64,000 nt of DNA from Madurella fahalii (lineage: Eukaryota; Ascomycota; Sordariomycetes; Sordariales): the NCBI GenBank assembly GCA_029876055.1, contig CM056878.1, positions 2,170,001 to 2,234,000 of the forward strand, written 5' to 3'. A program made the translations under genes and the position numbers. The notes beneath the pieces are model-generated. The model worked only from the letters and a program-made list of their open reading frames with translations, searched no databases and was not told where the DNA came from. This document shows, one piece after another, positions 33,703 through 44,105 of this stretch (its first letter is position 1; each line of letters starts with the position of its first letter).

Positions 33703-33718
33703 GACGAAGTTGCCCACC

Positions 33719-34771
33719 ATGGCCGACAAACTCACTCCCACCGACCCGCGCGTCCAGCACCGGACCTTCACCGTTCCCAACACATCCAAAACCTACCACT
33801 ACCTCCTCGCCGAGCCCCCCTCGGGCACCGCCCCGGTAGCCACGTGCCTCCTCATCCACGGCTTCCCGGACCTCTCGTTCGGGTGGCGGTGCCAGATCCC
33901 GCACCTCGCTGGGGCGCTCTCCCTGCGGGTCATCGCGCCGGACCTGCCCGGCTACGGGGGCAGCTCGGCGCCGGCGGAGCTGTCGGCGTACTCGTTCAAG
34001 AGCGTCGTCGACGACCTCGCGAGCCTGGTCCGGCACGTCCTCGGACCGGACGCGGAGGGGGAGGGCGAGAAGATCGTCCTGGGCGGCCACGACTGGGGCG
34101 GCGCCGTGGCGTGGCGCTTCGCCCTCTGGCGCCCCGACCTGCTCCGCTGCGTGTTCAGCGTCTGCACCCCCTACTGGCCTCCGAGCCCCGTCTACCTCCC
34201 CAAGGAGGAGGTGGTCAAGCGGTTGCCCAACTTTGGGTATCAGTTGCAGTGGGAAGGCCACGAAGTCGAGAGGGCGGCCGCAGGGAAGGAGGGGATTAGG
34301 GGTTTTTTGAATATCTGTTATGGGGCGAGGGGAAAGAACGGGGAGGCGCCGCTGTTTGATCCCACGAAAGGGGTGAGGTTGGACTTGGTGGAGCGAGGGA
34401 TGGTTGGAGAGAGTCCGTTGATGAGCAAGGAGGAGATGGATTTCTATGTGGAGGAGTATGCGAGAAAGGGGATGAAGTGGCCGCTGAACTGGTACAGGAC
34501 GGACAAGGTCAATTTCGAGGAGGAGGTGGAGTTGGTGAAGGCGGAGAGGTTCAGGATCAAGACGCCCGCGCTGATGGTCACTGCGTCGGCGGATCAAGCG
34601 CTGCCCCCCACAATGGCGGCAGCGATGGATGAGTACTGTGATGATTTGGTTACGAGGGAGGTGAATGCCAGCCACTGGGTGCTGTGGGAGAAGCCGGCGG
34701 AGGTGAATGCGCATATCTCGGAATTCTTGGAGAGGTTTCTGAAGGAGGGGCCACTCAAGGCTTCGATTTGA
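33719..34771 (+). CDS. Epoxide hydrolase (alpha/beta-hydrolase fold)
   Basis: This looks like a soluble epoxide hydrolase that opens epoxides to diols through an aspartyl-ester intermediate; the natural substrate cannot be read from sequence. It is a single coding exon of 350 aa. The ATG at 33719 has a good CACC context; nine upstream bases in frame lack an ATG. The oxyanion motif HGFPD is near residue 46, followed by the PDLPGYGGSS loop. The nucleophile is D125 in GGHDWGG, the acid D292 in SADQALPP, and the base H319 in NASHWVLWEKP. The lid contains NWYRTD, which offers the ring-polarising tyrosine. No signal peptide is present, so it is probably cytosolic. A haloalkane dehalogenase is less likely, because the residue after the nucleophile and the lid tyrosine fit epoxide hydrolases. 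Confidence 0.85.
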   Translation: MADKLTPTDPRVQHRTFTVPNTSKTYHYLLAEPPSGTAPVATCLLIHGFPDLSFGWRCQIPHLAGALSLRVIAPDLPGYGGSSAPAELSAYSFKSVVDDLASLVRHVLGPDAEGEGEKIVLGGHDWGGAVAWRFALWRPDLLRCVFSVCTPYWPPSPVYLPKEEVVKRLPNFGYQLQWEGHEVERAAAGKEGIRGFLNICYGARGKNGEAPLFDPTKGVRLDLVERGMVGESPLMSKEEMDFYVEEYARKGMKWPLNWYRTDKVNFEEEVELVKAERFRIKTPALMVTASADQALPPTMAAAMDEYCDDLVTREVNASHWVLWEKPAEVNAHISEFLERFLKEGPLKASI

Positions 34772-35248
34772 GGATAGATACAGAGATTGAGGTGTCATAG
34801 GAGGGGGTCGGAGTTCGGACTCGTCTTTGGGTATCATACAATGCCGGGAGTGCTAGAAGCCGTCTTCCACTAGTCCCACCAGCGGTTCTCCCGGAAAATC
34901 GGTGCCGGCCCCCGTGTACCAACACATAGTAGTACATGTATCTGTAACACTGTTCCACAATGCTCCATCTTGCATGCTAGACCGTCTCAACCCTAGCTTT
35001 CTCAAAACCCCGAAACTTAGTAAATCGACCCGTAGATGCGCCGGGAACAATAACACACCTCCGGCTAACTTCACTTGTCGTTCGCGATGAAGGCGTGATC
35101 CACGGGAAGTGTGGTCGTCGCGGTATGATGAAGAGAGACTCATCATCATCTAGCATCACCCTGTCGCCAATAACGGCCACTAGCCTGCTCATATGCTTCA
35201 TTTACGATCGCCCGTCTAAGTTAGGATTTGGCGACTTGAATGCACCCC
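34772..35248. other. Convergent spacer between epoxide hydrolase and CRIPT genes
   Basis: A 477-bp spacer with 3' untranslated sequence of both genes. No further feature seen. Confidence 0.6.
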
Positions 35249-35724
35249 TCACTTCAGAGAGCGCTTCTGGCCGTCGACGGTAGGCACGGCGGTTTTTGCC
35301 TTGTTTGACTTGCCACATATGGCGCATGCTATTTTCTGTGTCAGCGGCAGGCCAAACGCAGACCACAGGGCTCAAGACGCACCGTCTGATCGATAAGCGC
35401 ACTGGTTACAATACGTGTGCCCCTGGGAGACCTTGACTTTGCACCGCGTACACGAACTCGCATACTGCGCATAAGGGTTCTTTGCCGCCTTGGAGAGCAG
35501 CTTGCTCTGCGGAGATGGTCAGTCGATAAGATATACACGGATGATTATGGGCTATTTATGTCGATACACACCTTTGAGACGCCGGTCTGGCCGATTGTGG
35601 CTGACTTCTTCCCGAGCGATGACGATGACGACGCTGGGGAGCCGTAATACATTTCGCTCTTCTTCTTGACGCCGGGGGTGGCGAGCGTCGTCTTGTTGAG
35701 CTTCTGGCACTTTGCGCAAACCAT
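35249..35724 (-). CDS. CRIPT: CRIPT homologue
   Basis: CRIPT is a small conserved zinc-binding protein, first known as a PDZ-binding microtubule-associated protein and later linked to the minor spliceosome in animals; its role in fungi is little known. Three exons (35724-35572, 35506-35383, 35328-35249) give 118 aa; introns are 65 and 54 nt. Starting MVCAKCQKLNK, it has four CxxC pairs at residues 3/6, 70/73, 84/87 and 94/97, with the family blocks KKKSEMYYGSPAS, SKLLSKAAKNPYAQY and VSQGHTYCNQCAY. The C-terminal tail after the last pair (GKSNKAKTAVPTV...) differs from the animal PDZ-binding end. A (TC)n tract at 35727-35743 sits immediately upstream of the start codon. Divergent from DRS2. 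Confidence 0.92.
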
Positions 35725-36454
35725 GGTCTCTCTCTCTCTCTCTTTCCAGCCGAAAATCACCAAGCCGGTTGCGTATCGCAGTGGCGCACAGGCAGGGCCC
35801 AAGTCGATATAATGATGATTGTCGTCGATGAGATGAGAGGCGAGGCGAAGCCTTGTAAGAGGCCACGCCAAGGGGCAAGGTTGCTTATGTCATCCCCGAA
35901 CCAAGCCTCCCGGCTAACCAGGCAAGATTTCGGCAGCGCTGCTGATTGGCCCAGAAGTCGTCCGAAACAGCACCTGCACCTCTTTCACGCAGCAGCCGAC
36001 GGGCCTGGGTGACGTCCCCAAACGAGTGCGCTAGTGTCCCAAAATCTATTCCTACAGCGGACCCCTTACTTTTGATTGTCTGCGCCGTTCCATACCCTTA
36101 AGCTGAACTCGTCGAACGAGTCTCTGCCGACACGCGCATCACTGCAGACACCATCTCGCGATTTGAGAGAAACGTGCCAGGCCCGACGGCTTGTTGACAC
36201 GTCCCGACTGGCCCTGACAGCCGAGTCTCGCCCTGCACGGCTAGGGCTGACGACGCCAGAAAAGGAGGCTGTGCTTTGCAGCTAACACGACATCCCAACC
36301 CCGTCGGCATTTTCGCCCATCTCGATCCCGCCGATTGCTCGAGAATCTCGCCGCGCTTCGCTCGTTTCCGCACGCCTCGCCGTCGATCAATGCTTTGACG
36401 CCCGTCTCCGACCACCGCTCGACCCGATTGCCCTGAGCGGCCCCGCCCTCTGGC
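35725..36454. promoter_or_regulatory. Divergent CRIPT/DRS2 promoter region
   Basis: A 730-bp spacer. A short dinucleotide tract adjoins the CRIPT start. The DRS2 side is C/T-rich, as is common for fungal leaders. No TATA box stands out. Confidence 0.5.
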
Positions 36455-39400
36455 ATGGCTGGCCGTCCACCTCCCGGAGCCTCCTCGAGCTCCCGGAATG
36501 ACCTGCTGCTCGATCTAGATAATGAACAACCCGTATACCACTCAGGGCAGCGGTCTGTCCTGACCGACGACGATCTCCTCAACTCGTACGCTTACGACCA
36601 AGATGGTGCGCCGTCCCGACCCTCCGTATCATACGACGACTTTGTCGGTTCCGCGCAGCCAAGGCAACCCCCCGGAAGGCCACCTCCGGCCGGCCCTTCG
36701 AGCTCCGTGGCGCAGCCCGTGGGTCCCTACGGGTCGGAAATAGATAGGCAGTATAGCCAAACATCAGACCTGGGGAACTTTCAGAGGTATGCTGACGACT
36801 TTGACGACTACCCGGACGATGGTGGATCCTACTATCACCAGGACGGCGCCATCGCCGGGGGCGGCCCGTCGTCGGAAGCGCGGGGGAACGCGAGGAAACG
36901 AAACAGCGTCCTGAGCCTGGGCGGCGGCTTTTTCGGGAAAGTAAAAAACAGACTGGGAATGGGCCAGGGCTACTCGGAGATGGACCTGCCCCTGACCGAG
37001 TCGGGCGCCGGGGGCCGAACAGGCACTGGGGTTGGGGCGCCGCCTCCAAAAGAGAAGAAGTTCGACATGGGAAACTTCAAGTTTGGTTTTGGGCGAGCGA
37101 AGCCAGACCCATCGACACTCGGACCCCGCATCATACACCTCAATAACCCCCCCGCAAACAGCGCCAACAAGTACGTGGACAACCATGTGTCCACGGCCAA
37201 GTACAACATCGCGACATTCCTTCCCAAGTTCCTCTTCGAACAGTTCTCGAAATTCGCCAACATCTTCTTCTTGTTTACCGCCGGTCTACAGCAGATCCCG
37301 GGCCTTTCGCCTACTAACCGATACACCACCATCGGCCCCCTTATCATCGTGCTCATGGTCTCGGCAGGCAAGGAATTGGTCGAGGACTACCGGCGGAAAC
37401 AGGCCGACAAGGCCCTCAACATGTCCAAGGCCCGAGTATTGCGAGGCTCCTCTTTTACCGAGACCAAATGGATCAACGTCGCTGTGGGGGATATCGTCCG
37501 TGTCGAGTCCGAGGAACCGTTCCCCGCTGACCTGGTCCTGTTGGCGAGTTCGGAGCCCGAGGGTCTGTGCTATATTGAGACGGCCAATCTTGACGGAGAG
37601 ACCAATCTCAAAATCAAGCAGGCGCTGCCGGAAACTTCGTCCATGGTGAGCTCGAGCGAGCTAAGCCGACTGGGGGGTAGACTCCGCTCTGAACAGCCCA
37701 ACAGCAGCTTGTACACATACGAGGCCACGTTGACCATGCAGGCCGGCGGGGGGAGAAGGAGCTCCCCCTAAACCCTGAGCAATTGCTGCTCCGGGGCGCC
37801 ACTCTGCGCAACACCCCCTGGATCCACGGCGTTGTTGTCTTTACTGGCCACGAGACCAAACTGATGCGAAACGCGACTGCGGCGCCCATCAAGCGGACAA
37901 GAGTCGAGAAGCAGTTGAACATGCTGGTCTTGGTGCTCGTGGGGATGCTGCTGGTACTGAGCGTCATCTCCACAGTTGGCGACCTGATCATGCGGAGTGT
38001 GTCGGGCGATGGCCTCGCGTATCTCAAACTCGAGAGACTCGATGGTGCTTCGGCTGTCGCTCGCATCTTCGTCAAGGACATGGTCACATACTGGGTGCTT
38101 TTCTCGTCGCTCGTCCCCATCTCGCTCTTCGTCACGCTCGAGATAGTCAAGTACTGGCACGGAATCCTCATCAACGACGACATGGATATTTATTACGATG
38201 TCACCGACACGCCCGCGAACTGCCGGACCTCGAGTTTGGTGGAGGAGTTGGGCATGGTCGAGTACGTCTTCTCGGACAAGACGGGCACCCTGACGTGCAA
38301 CCAGATGGAGTTCAAGGCATGCTCGATTGCCGGCATCATGTACGCCGAGACAGTCCCCGAAGACCGCGTTCCGACCATCGAGGATGGCATCGAAGTTGGC
38401 ATCCACGAGTTCAAGCAGCTGCGGGAAAACATCAAGGGCCATGCCACCGCCCAAGCCATAGACCACTTCCTTACTTTGCTTGCGACCTGCCACACAGTGA
38501 TTCCGGAGCAGGACGAGGACGGACGGATCAAGTACCAGGCCGCTTCCCCTGACGAGGGGGCCCTCGTCGAAGGCGCCGTACAGCTGGGCTACAAGTTTGT
38601 GGCGCGCAAGCCGCGCGCCGTCATCATCGAGGCGAATGGGCAGCAGCTCGAGTACGAGCTGTTGGCCGTCTGCGAGTTCAATTCGACCCGGAAGAGGATG
38701 TCGACCATTTACCGCTGCCCCGACGGCAAGGTTCGATGCTACTGCAAGGGCGCTGACACGGTTATCCTGGAGCGCCTCAACGAGAGCAACCCGCACGTTG
38801 ATGTCACCCTCCGTCATCTTGAGGAGTATGCGTCGGAGGGGCTGCGGACACTCTGCTTGGCCATGCGCGAGATTCCGGAGCACGAGTTCCAAGAGTGGTT
38901 CCAGGTCTACGAGAAGGCGCAGACGACGGTTGGCGGCACCCGCGCCGAGGAGCTAGACAAGGCTGCCGAGATCATCGAACATGACTTTTACCTTCTCGGA
39001 GCCACCGCCATTGAGGACCGGCTGCAGGACGGCGTGCCCGAGACTATCCACACGCTTCAGGAAGCCGGCATCAAGGTCTGGGTCTTGACTGGCGACAGAC
39101 AAGAGACCGCCATCAATATCGGCATGAGTTGCAAACTTCTCAGCGAGGACATGATGCTCCTGATCGTCAACGAGGAGAGCGCAGCCGCGACGAGGGACAA
39201 CATCCAGAAGAAACTGGACGCCATCCGGATGCAGGGCGACGCCACTATCGAGACGGAAACGCTAGCGCTTGTCATTGACGGAAAGTCGTTGACTTACGCT
39301 CTGGAGAAAGACCTAGAGAAGCTCTTCCTCGATCTCGCCGTCATGTGCAAGGCAGTCATTTGCTGCCGTGTCTCGCCCCTGCAAAAGGCAATGGTGGTCA

Positions 39401-40679
39401 AGCTGGTCAAGAAGTATCAGAAGGAGTCGATCCTGCTCGCTATCGGTGACGGAGCCAACGACGTCTCGATGATCCAGGCCGCTCACATTGGTATTGGCAT
39501 CAGTGGTGTGGAGGGTCTCCAGGCTGCACGCAGCGCAGACGTGTCGGTCGCCCAGTTCCGCTTCCTCCGCAAACTGCTGCTCGTCCACGGCGCTTGGAGC
39601 TACCACCGGATTGCCAAGACGATTCTATTCTCGTTTTACAAGAACATTACGCTTTATCTCACGCAGTTTTGGGTAGGCATCCCTCACCCCGTCTTGTCAT
39701 GGTTGTTTGCCCAAGTACTAACCTGCGATAGTACGTCTTCCAAAACGTCTTCTCCGGTGAAGTTATCTACGAGTCCTGGACCCTGTCCTTTTACAACGTC
39801 TTTTACACGGTTCTTCCCCCGCTGGTGCTCGGTATCCTCGATCAGTTCGTCTCGGCGCGCCTGCTCGACCGTTACCCGCAGCTCTACAACCTCGGCCAGA
39901 AAAACACCTTTTTCAAGATCCGCGTGTTTGCCGCTTGGATCCTCACGGCCGTCTACCACTCCATCATCCTCTACGTAGGCGCCTCCCTCTTCTGGATCCA
40001 CGACGGCGTGCAGAACAACAGCATCCCCGGCGGGAAATGGCTGTGGGGAACGGCCATGTACGGCGCCGTGCTGTTGACCGTCCTCGGCAAAGCCTCGCTC
40101 GTGACCAACAACTGGACAAAGTACCACGTCATCGCCATCCCGGGCTCCATGGCCATCTGGATCGTATTCGTCGCCGTCTACGGCACCGTGGCGCCCAAGC
40201 TAGGCTTCTCGACCGAGTACCATGGTTTGATCCCCCGCCTGTTCACGAGTCCCCTGTTCTGGCTGCAGATGCCGACGCTGGCGATCCTGTGCCTGGCGAG
40301 GGACTTTGCGTGGAAGTTTAGCAAGCGGCTGTGGAGGCCCGAGGCGTACCACCATGTGCAGGAGATTCAGAAATATAATATTCAAGATTATAGGCCACGG
40401 TATGTTTTTCTCTTTTCTATTTCTTCTTTTTTATAGCCTTCTTCCCCCGAGAATCTGTTTTTGCTTGGGAGTCCCTAGGAGCTAATCTTGAGATTAAAAA
40501 ACAGAATGGAACAATTCCAGAAGGCGATCCGAAAGGTCAGGCAGGTACAGCGCATGCGCAAGCAGCGCGGGTATGCCTTCTCGCAGGCCGATGAGTCACA
40601 GACGAGGGTGCTGCAGGCGTATGATACGACGCAGCATCGCGGGAGGTACGGCGAAATGGCGAGTTCGAGGCCGCACTAG
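36455..40679 (+). CDS. DRS2: P4-ATPase aminophospholipid flippase Drs2 (apparent frameshift)
   Basis: Drs2-type P4-ATPases flip phosphatidylserine and phosphatidylethanolamine to the cytosolic leaflet of trans-Golgi and plasma membranes, supporting vesicle budding and hyphal growth with a Cdc50 partner. Exons are 36455-39672, 39732-40399 and 40505-40679; introns are 59 and 105 nt. A long disordered N-terminus precedes the conserved NKYVDNHVSTAKYN start of the ATPase core. Seen in order are DGETNLK (from about residue 380), the membrane motif PISL, the phosphorylation site DKTGT (D about 608), YQAASPDEGALV, CKGADTVI, VWVLTGDRQETA and GDGANDVSMIQ, then the last membrane helices and a basic tail (KAIRKVRQVQRMRK). 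One base is missing at the G6 run 37748-37753: the frame before it stops at 37769, while the next frame continues the conserved sequence at once. With that base restored the length is 1353 aa, like yeast Drs2. Confidence 0.93.
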
Positions 40680-40784
40680 TTTTTACTCCGTTCTTTTTGG
40701 GCTGTATCATTTTTTGTACTGCGTTTTCTAATGAGTGATTGATTGGTTGGTTGATTTGGGGGGTGTGGTGCGATGGAATGGCAT

Positions 40785-40817
40785 GGGATGGGATGGAAGG
40801 GAAGGGAAGGGAATGGG
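40785..40817 (+). repeat. G-triplet repeat with quadruplex potential downstream of DRS2
   Basis: Six GGG runs are separated by loops of two to six bases (GGGATGGGATGGAAGGG, then GAAGGG units). This lies about 105 bp past the DRS2 stop, on the coding strand. Confidence 0.7.
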
Positions 40818-42691
40818 CTGTGCGTGGAGTAGAAGGGAAAGGGGGGTGTTGTGTTGGTCTCTGTTTGGTGGTTGTTGCTACGCGGGCTATCGTTGTCGTA
40901 TGTTGTTGTGATGTTGCAGAAGTACTTTGGGGCGGTTGGGTAATCCCATCCTCGTTCTTTGACCATGAGCCGTGAGGTGTTCTGGACGTGTTTGGTCTTC
41001 GATGGGTAGCAGTGTTTCTGTGGTTTTTGTTGCTGCTGATGTTGTTCTCATTGCTGATACTTGAGTGTTTCGGCTCAGGGGGATTCTTGCTCCGCACATT
41101 CAAGGCGTAACATGCCGGCTGACGAGAAAAGATGACGAAGATCTGTCACGAAGCATGAGGCATAGCTACGGCTCTCTTAATTAGATCGCTGTTCTGGCTG
41201 TATTTGTATGGAGATGCAACGTGATGGGATGACCTCTGCTTTCTCTATTTCACCGGAAGTCCTGGGTTTGGTCGCCTCAACATTAAAGTGGGACACGCTA
41301 TGGGGAGTTGTGGCCGCCGTGTATTGACTCTCTGCGATGGCTGAGAAGTTGGTTCAACATGGTTAAAGAGCGGTGTACCCCTTTTTGGTCCTCATGAACT
41401 CGGAAATCACACATGGGTTGTCATCATGTGCCCTCGGCAAGCCGGCAAAATATCATTCCCTTGATTCATGGAGTTTCGGCATACACACCGCTCTTCACGT
41501 CACATCCGTCCATAGCTTCCCTTTCTGGTTCCCTGTGATACGCCTCCAATACTCCTTTGGGAGTGTATTTGAAGAACGACTTTCAGGGCTATAGTTCGGG
41601 GAAAGAACCCTAACCCAGGACGAGGATGATGACGACTTCGGCAGCAACAACGACAACTGGCTGCCGCCACGGGCACGATGCTCAATATAGACCGACACAT
41701 ACAGTCCTGCAAAGCAAGTTCTCTACAGTCCGAGGCAGCCTCTCTCATTTGTTGTCCTACACTGCCGTCCCCCCTTCTGCCGGCCTCCGCCCGCCGATCA
41801 ATCGCCGATCGGCAGGCGGGTACAGCCGAAGACCGTTTCTAGGATCCCCGTCCTATTCTTCCCAGTTCCTGGACTTTACTTAACCCCCGGCCCGGTCTCC
41901 ATTCGGATCTTAGTTCACCGATTGACTCCCCTGGTTCCGGCCCCGTATCGGTGAAGAAAGGGAAAAAGAAAGAAAAAAAATAAAATAAAATAAAATAAAA
42001 TAATAAACACTCTCGGCGAAAACCTGGACCCACCCTTGTCTTTATAGATATTCAATGTGATGAACCAGCTTGGGTTGCATAAAGTAGAAAACTGAAAACA
42101 TGAATTGCATTTGACGCAATGCATGCAGGCTGCTTCCTTTTCTGCACACCGCACTGTGTCCTACGTGGAAGGTGGACTGTGGAAAGATGGAGATATTGAA
42201 TGCTCAGAGGTCCCATGGTTGAGCAAACTCTGGATGGTATACCCCTGGTAAAGCATATCCTTTCCTAGTGCATGTCTGGTGCGGTATGTTTACTCGGTTC
42301 CAGCGCAAAAGCTTAAGATTTTTGTTGGACCACACTCACGCATGACCACTGCGTCTTTCTAGGCAGCCAGTGATTCCACATCTTTCTAGTACTGTCTCTC
42401 GCCCGGAATATCTACAGAGGATTGTAGCCTTTGCCGAGGCCATTCCTTCCGATTTCGACCAGGTTGTTGAGGTGGTTCTCAGGGGCTCAGGGGGTACCCA
42501 GCTCCAGCACTAGGATTAGTTACTTGACGGAAAGTTTTGAACAAAATGCCCTGCATACGCATACAAACATGCACAGATACACGGTGCAGCACTCCCCGAG
42601 TAAGGGATGACTTTGACTCCCTTTCACCAACTCGACTCGGCCCTCGAATTTTTTCGAACTGCTGCCAATCTCTTTCCACCACCTTCGCCAA

Positions 42692-42731
42692 CCCCCCCCC
42701 CCCCCCCCCAAAAAAAAAAAAAAAAAAAAAA
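42692..42731 (+). repeat. Homopolymer pair C18-A22
   Basis: An uninterrupted run of 18 C is followed directly by 22 A. The exact lengths may be affected by sequencing error. Confidence 0.8.
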
Positions 42732-43116
42732 CTATCTACCCCTTTCTCCTCCCTGTCACCAAAATACCCCCATACTTCCCAGTCCGGCGAAAGACGCCAT
42801 TTCCCCATCGTAATAGACTCAGTTCAGCCCCATAGCCTACCCCATATGCCGCCGCATTCCGAATCACTGACTGCCCCGCATGGTGGACCGTAGGCAAGGT
42901 CGGTACTTGTTCCGGGGGCCCGTCAGGCCCCGCATCCGGACCAAGTGGTCACTTGAATAATGCCAAGGCTGTTTATGACAACAAAAAAGGCTTAACAGGG
43001 AGCGCAGACACATCCACCGTGTCAACAAAATAGGTGATGCACGGACGGATTCGTATCAGGCTCGTGAGCACAGAATCTCAGAGAGGTTTTGCTCACTGAA
43101 TTGATGTTTTGCAATA

Positions 43117-43398
43117 CTAGGTGCACGGAGAAACCCCACTGCCTAAACACCAAATATAATGATCCATGAAAATGGTATCGAAGACGCCGGATTGGCCAAT
43201 CCCCAGGCTGGTAAATGCTCCAGACGAACCAAATCGATATATACCCCAAAAATAATCCCATGGGCGCCCTTCCGACCCGCCGTAAATGATGTCGAGGGCA
43301 AATTCCGTCGTGACCCAAGTAGCCGTCCAGGCGACGCCAAGAAAGACACTAACACTAACCAATGCAGTTTGCTTTTTCCCATCTAATGTCGACAACAT
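43117..43398 (-). CDS. Possible small hypothetical membrane protein
   Basis: From an ATG at 43398 (MLSTLDGKKQTALVSV) a 93-codon frame includes a hydrophobic stretch (ALVSVSVFLGVAW) and aromatic-rich sequence (PWDYFWGIYRFG). The composition is more protein-like than other frames in this spacer. No family is recognised, no introns were found, and an overlapping minus-strand frame of similar length exists. It may be chance. Confidence 0.2.
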   Translation of the reverse strand: MLSTLDGKKQTALVSVSVFLGVAWTATWVTTEFALDIIYGGSEGRPWDYFWGIYRFGSSGAFTSLGIGQSGVFDTIFMDHYIWCLGSGVSPCT

Positions 43399-43458
43399 GC
43401 CATGCCCGCTGCTCTCTTTTTCTTTTCGCGACGAGTAAATGATTAAGACAAAGATTAT

Positions 43459-43459
<1 letters not shown>

Positions 43460-43502
<43 letters not shown>
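43460..43502 (+). repeat. (GA)n microsatellite
   Basis: An almost pure GA repeat of about 43 bases with one interruption (GAAAGA). Confidence 0.85.
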
Positions 43503-43503
<1 letters not shown>

Positions 43504-44105
43504 AAATAAAAGGCAGGAAATTGATAACAAACGAAAAAGGAAGTGAGGAGAGATGGCGGTGATGCTGCGGTGGAAGGGGGAAACCGGATGTACGGCACAC
43601 GCACACCTCGGTCGAGTGACCGTCGGGACCCCACCTAGGGCAATGCAAGTGCCCCAAGACGCTTGTTGGTCCGACCTGGGAGAACCCTGGGCCCGATCAG
43701 GAAAACCCGAACGAAGGATGGGGTCCTCCCCACGATCTTGGCCGTTGTGTGGGGTAGCACCGACGAGTGCATGGCCTGTCAGCCGGTGCCGATGGTAGCA
43801 ATAGCTCTGAAGCTATCGCTGTCGCGACCAGTCGCACCAGCAGACACCCCGCGCGAAAGGTTGCATTCTTCTTCTGGGCAGAACCCCCCACATTGAGATA
43901 AAGGAGATAGAAGAGTAGTCCCCATAGGATCAAGGGACGCCCGTGCCAGACCCAGCATTCCTCTTGGTCAGCATGGCTGCGGCGCCCATGCGAGTGTCGG
44001 GCGCTCCCACGTGTAGGGCACAGACGCTAGCCGCGCCGGACCACTCACATGACATGGTCCCGAAAGGATGGGTGCAGGTTGCGCTCCGTGGCTCCGCCTG
44101 TCAGA

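Larger units (their letters stand above)
32575..33718. other. Spacer upstream of the epoxide hydrolase gene
   Basis: About 1.1 kb without a gene. The left half includes two direct copies of GCGTCCGTCGGG-like sequence near 32816-32842. The right end holds a TATA box and a probable 5' UTR intron of the next gene, listed separately. Confidence 0.5.
40680..44105. other. Low-complexity convergent spacer between DRS2 and the Ecl1-family gene
   Basis: About 3.4 kb with no convincing gene. It is marked by simple-sequence tracts: G-rich repeats at 40785-40817, an (AAAAT)n run near 41975-42003, a C18-A22 tract at 42692-42731 and a long (GA)n run at 43460-43502. A 93-codon minus-strand frame from an ATG at 43398 is listed separately at low confidence. 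Confidence 0.5.

Noticed and set aside
37700..37800. A hidden intron to explain the DRS2 frame change
   Set aside because: No donor/acceptor pair here restores the frame without deleting conserved residues; the conserved sequence is continuous apart from one base.
43460..43502. GA/AG tandem units as a CRISPR-like or functional array
   Set aside because: It is a simple dinucleotide microsatellite with no spacers, in a fungal genome.
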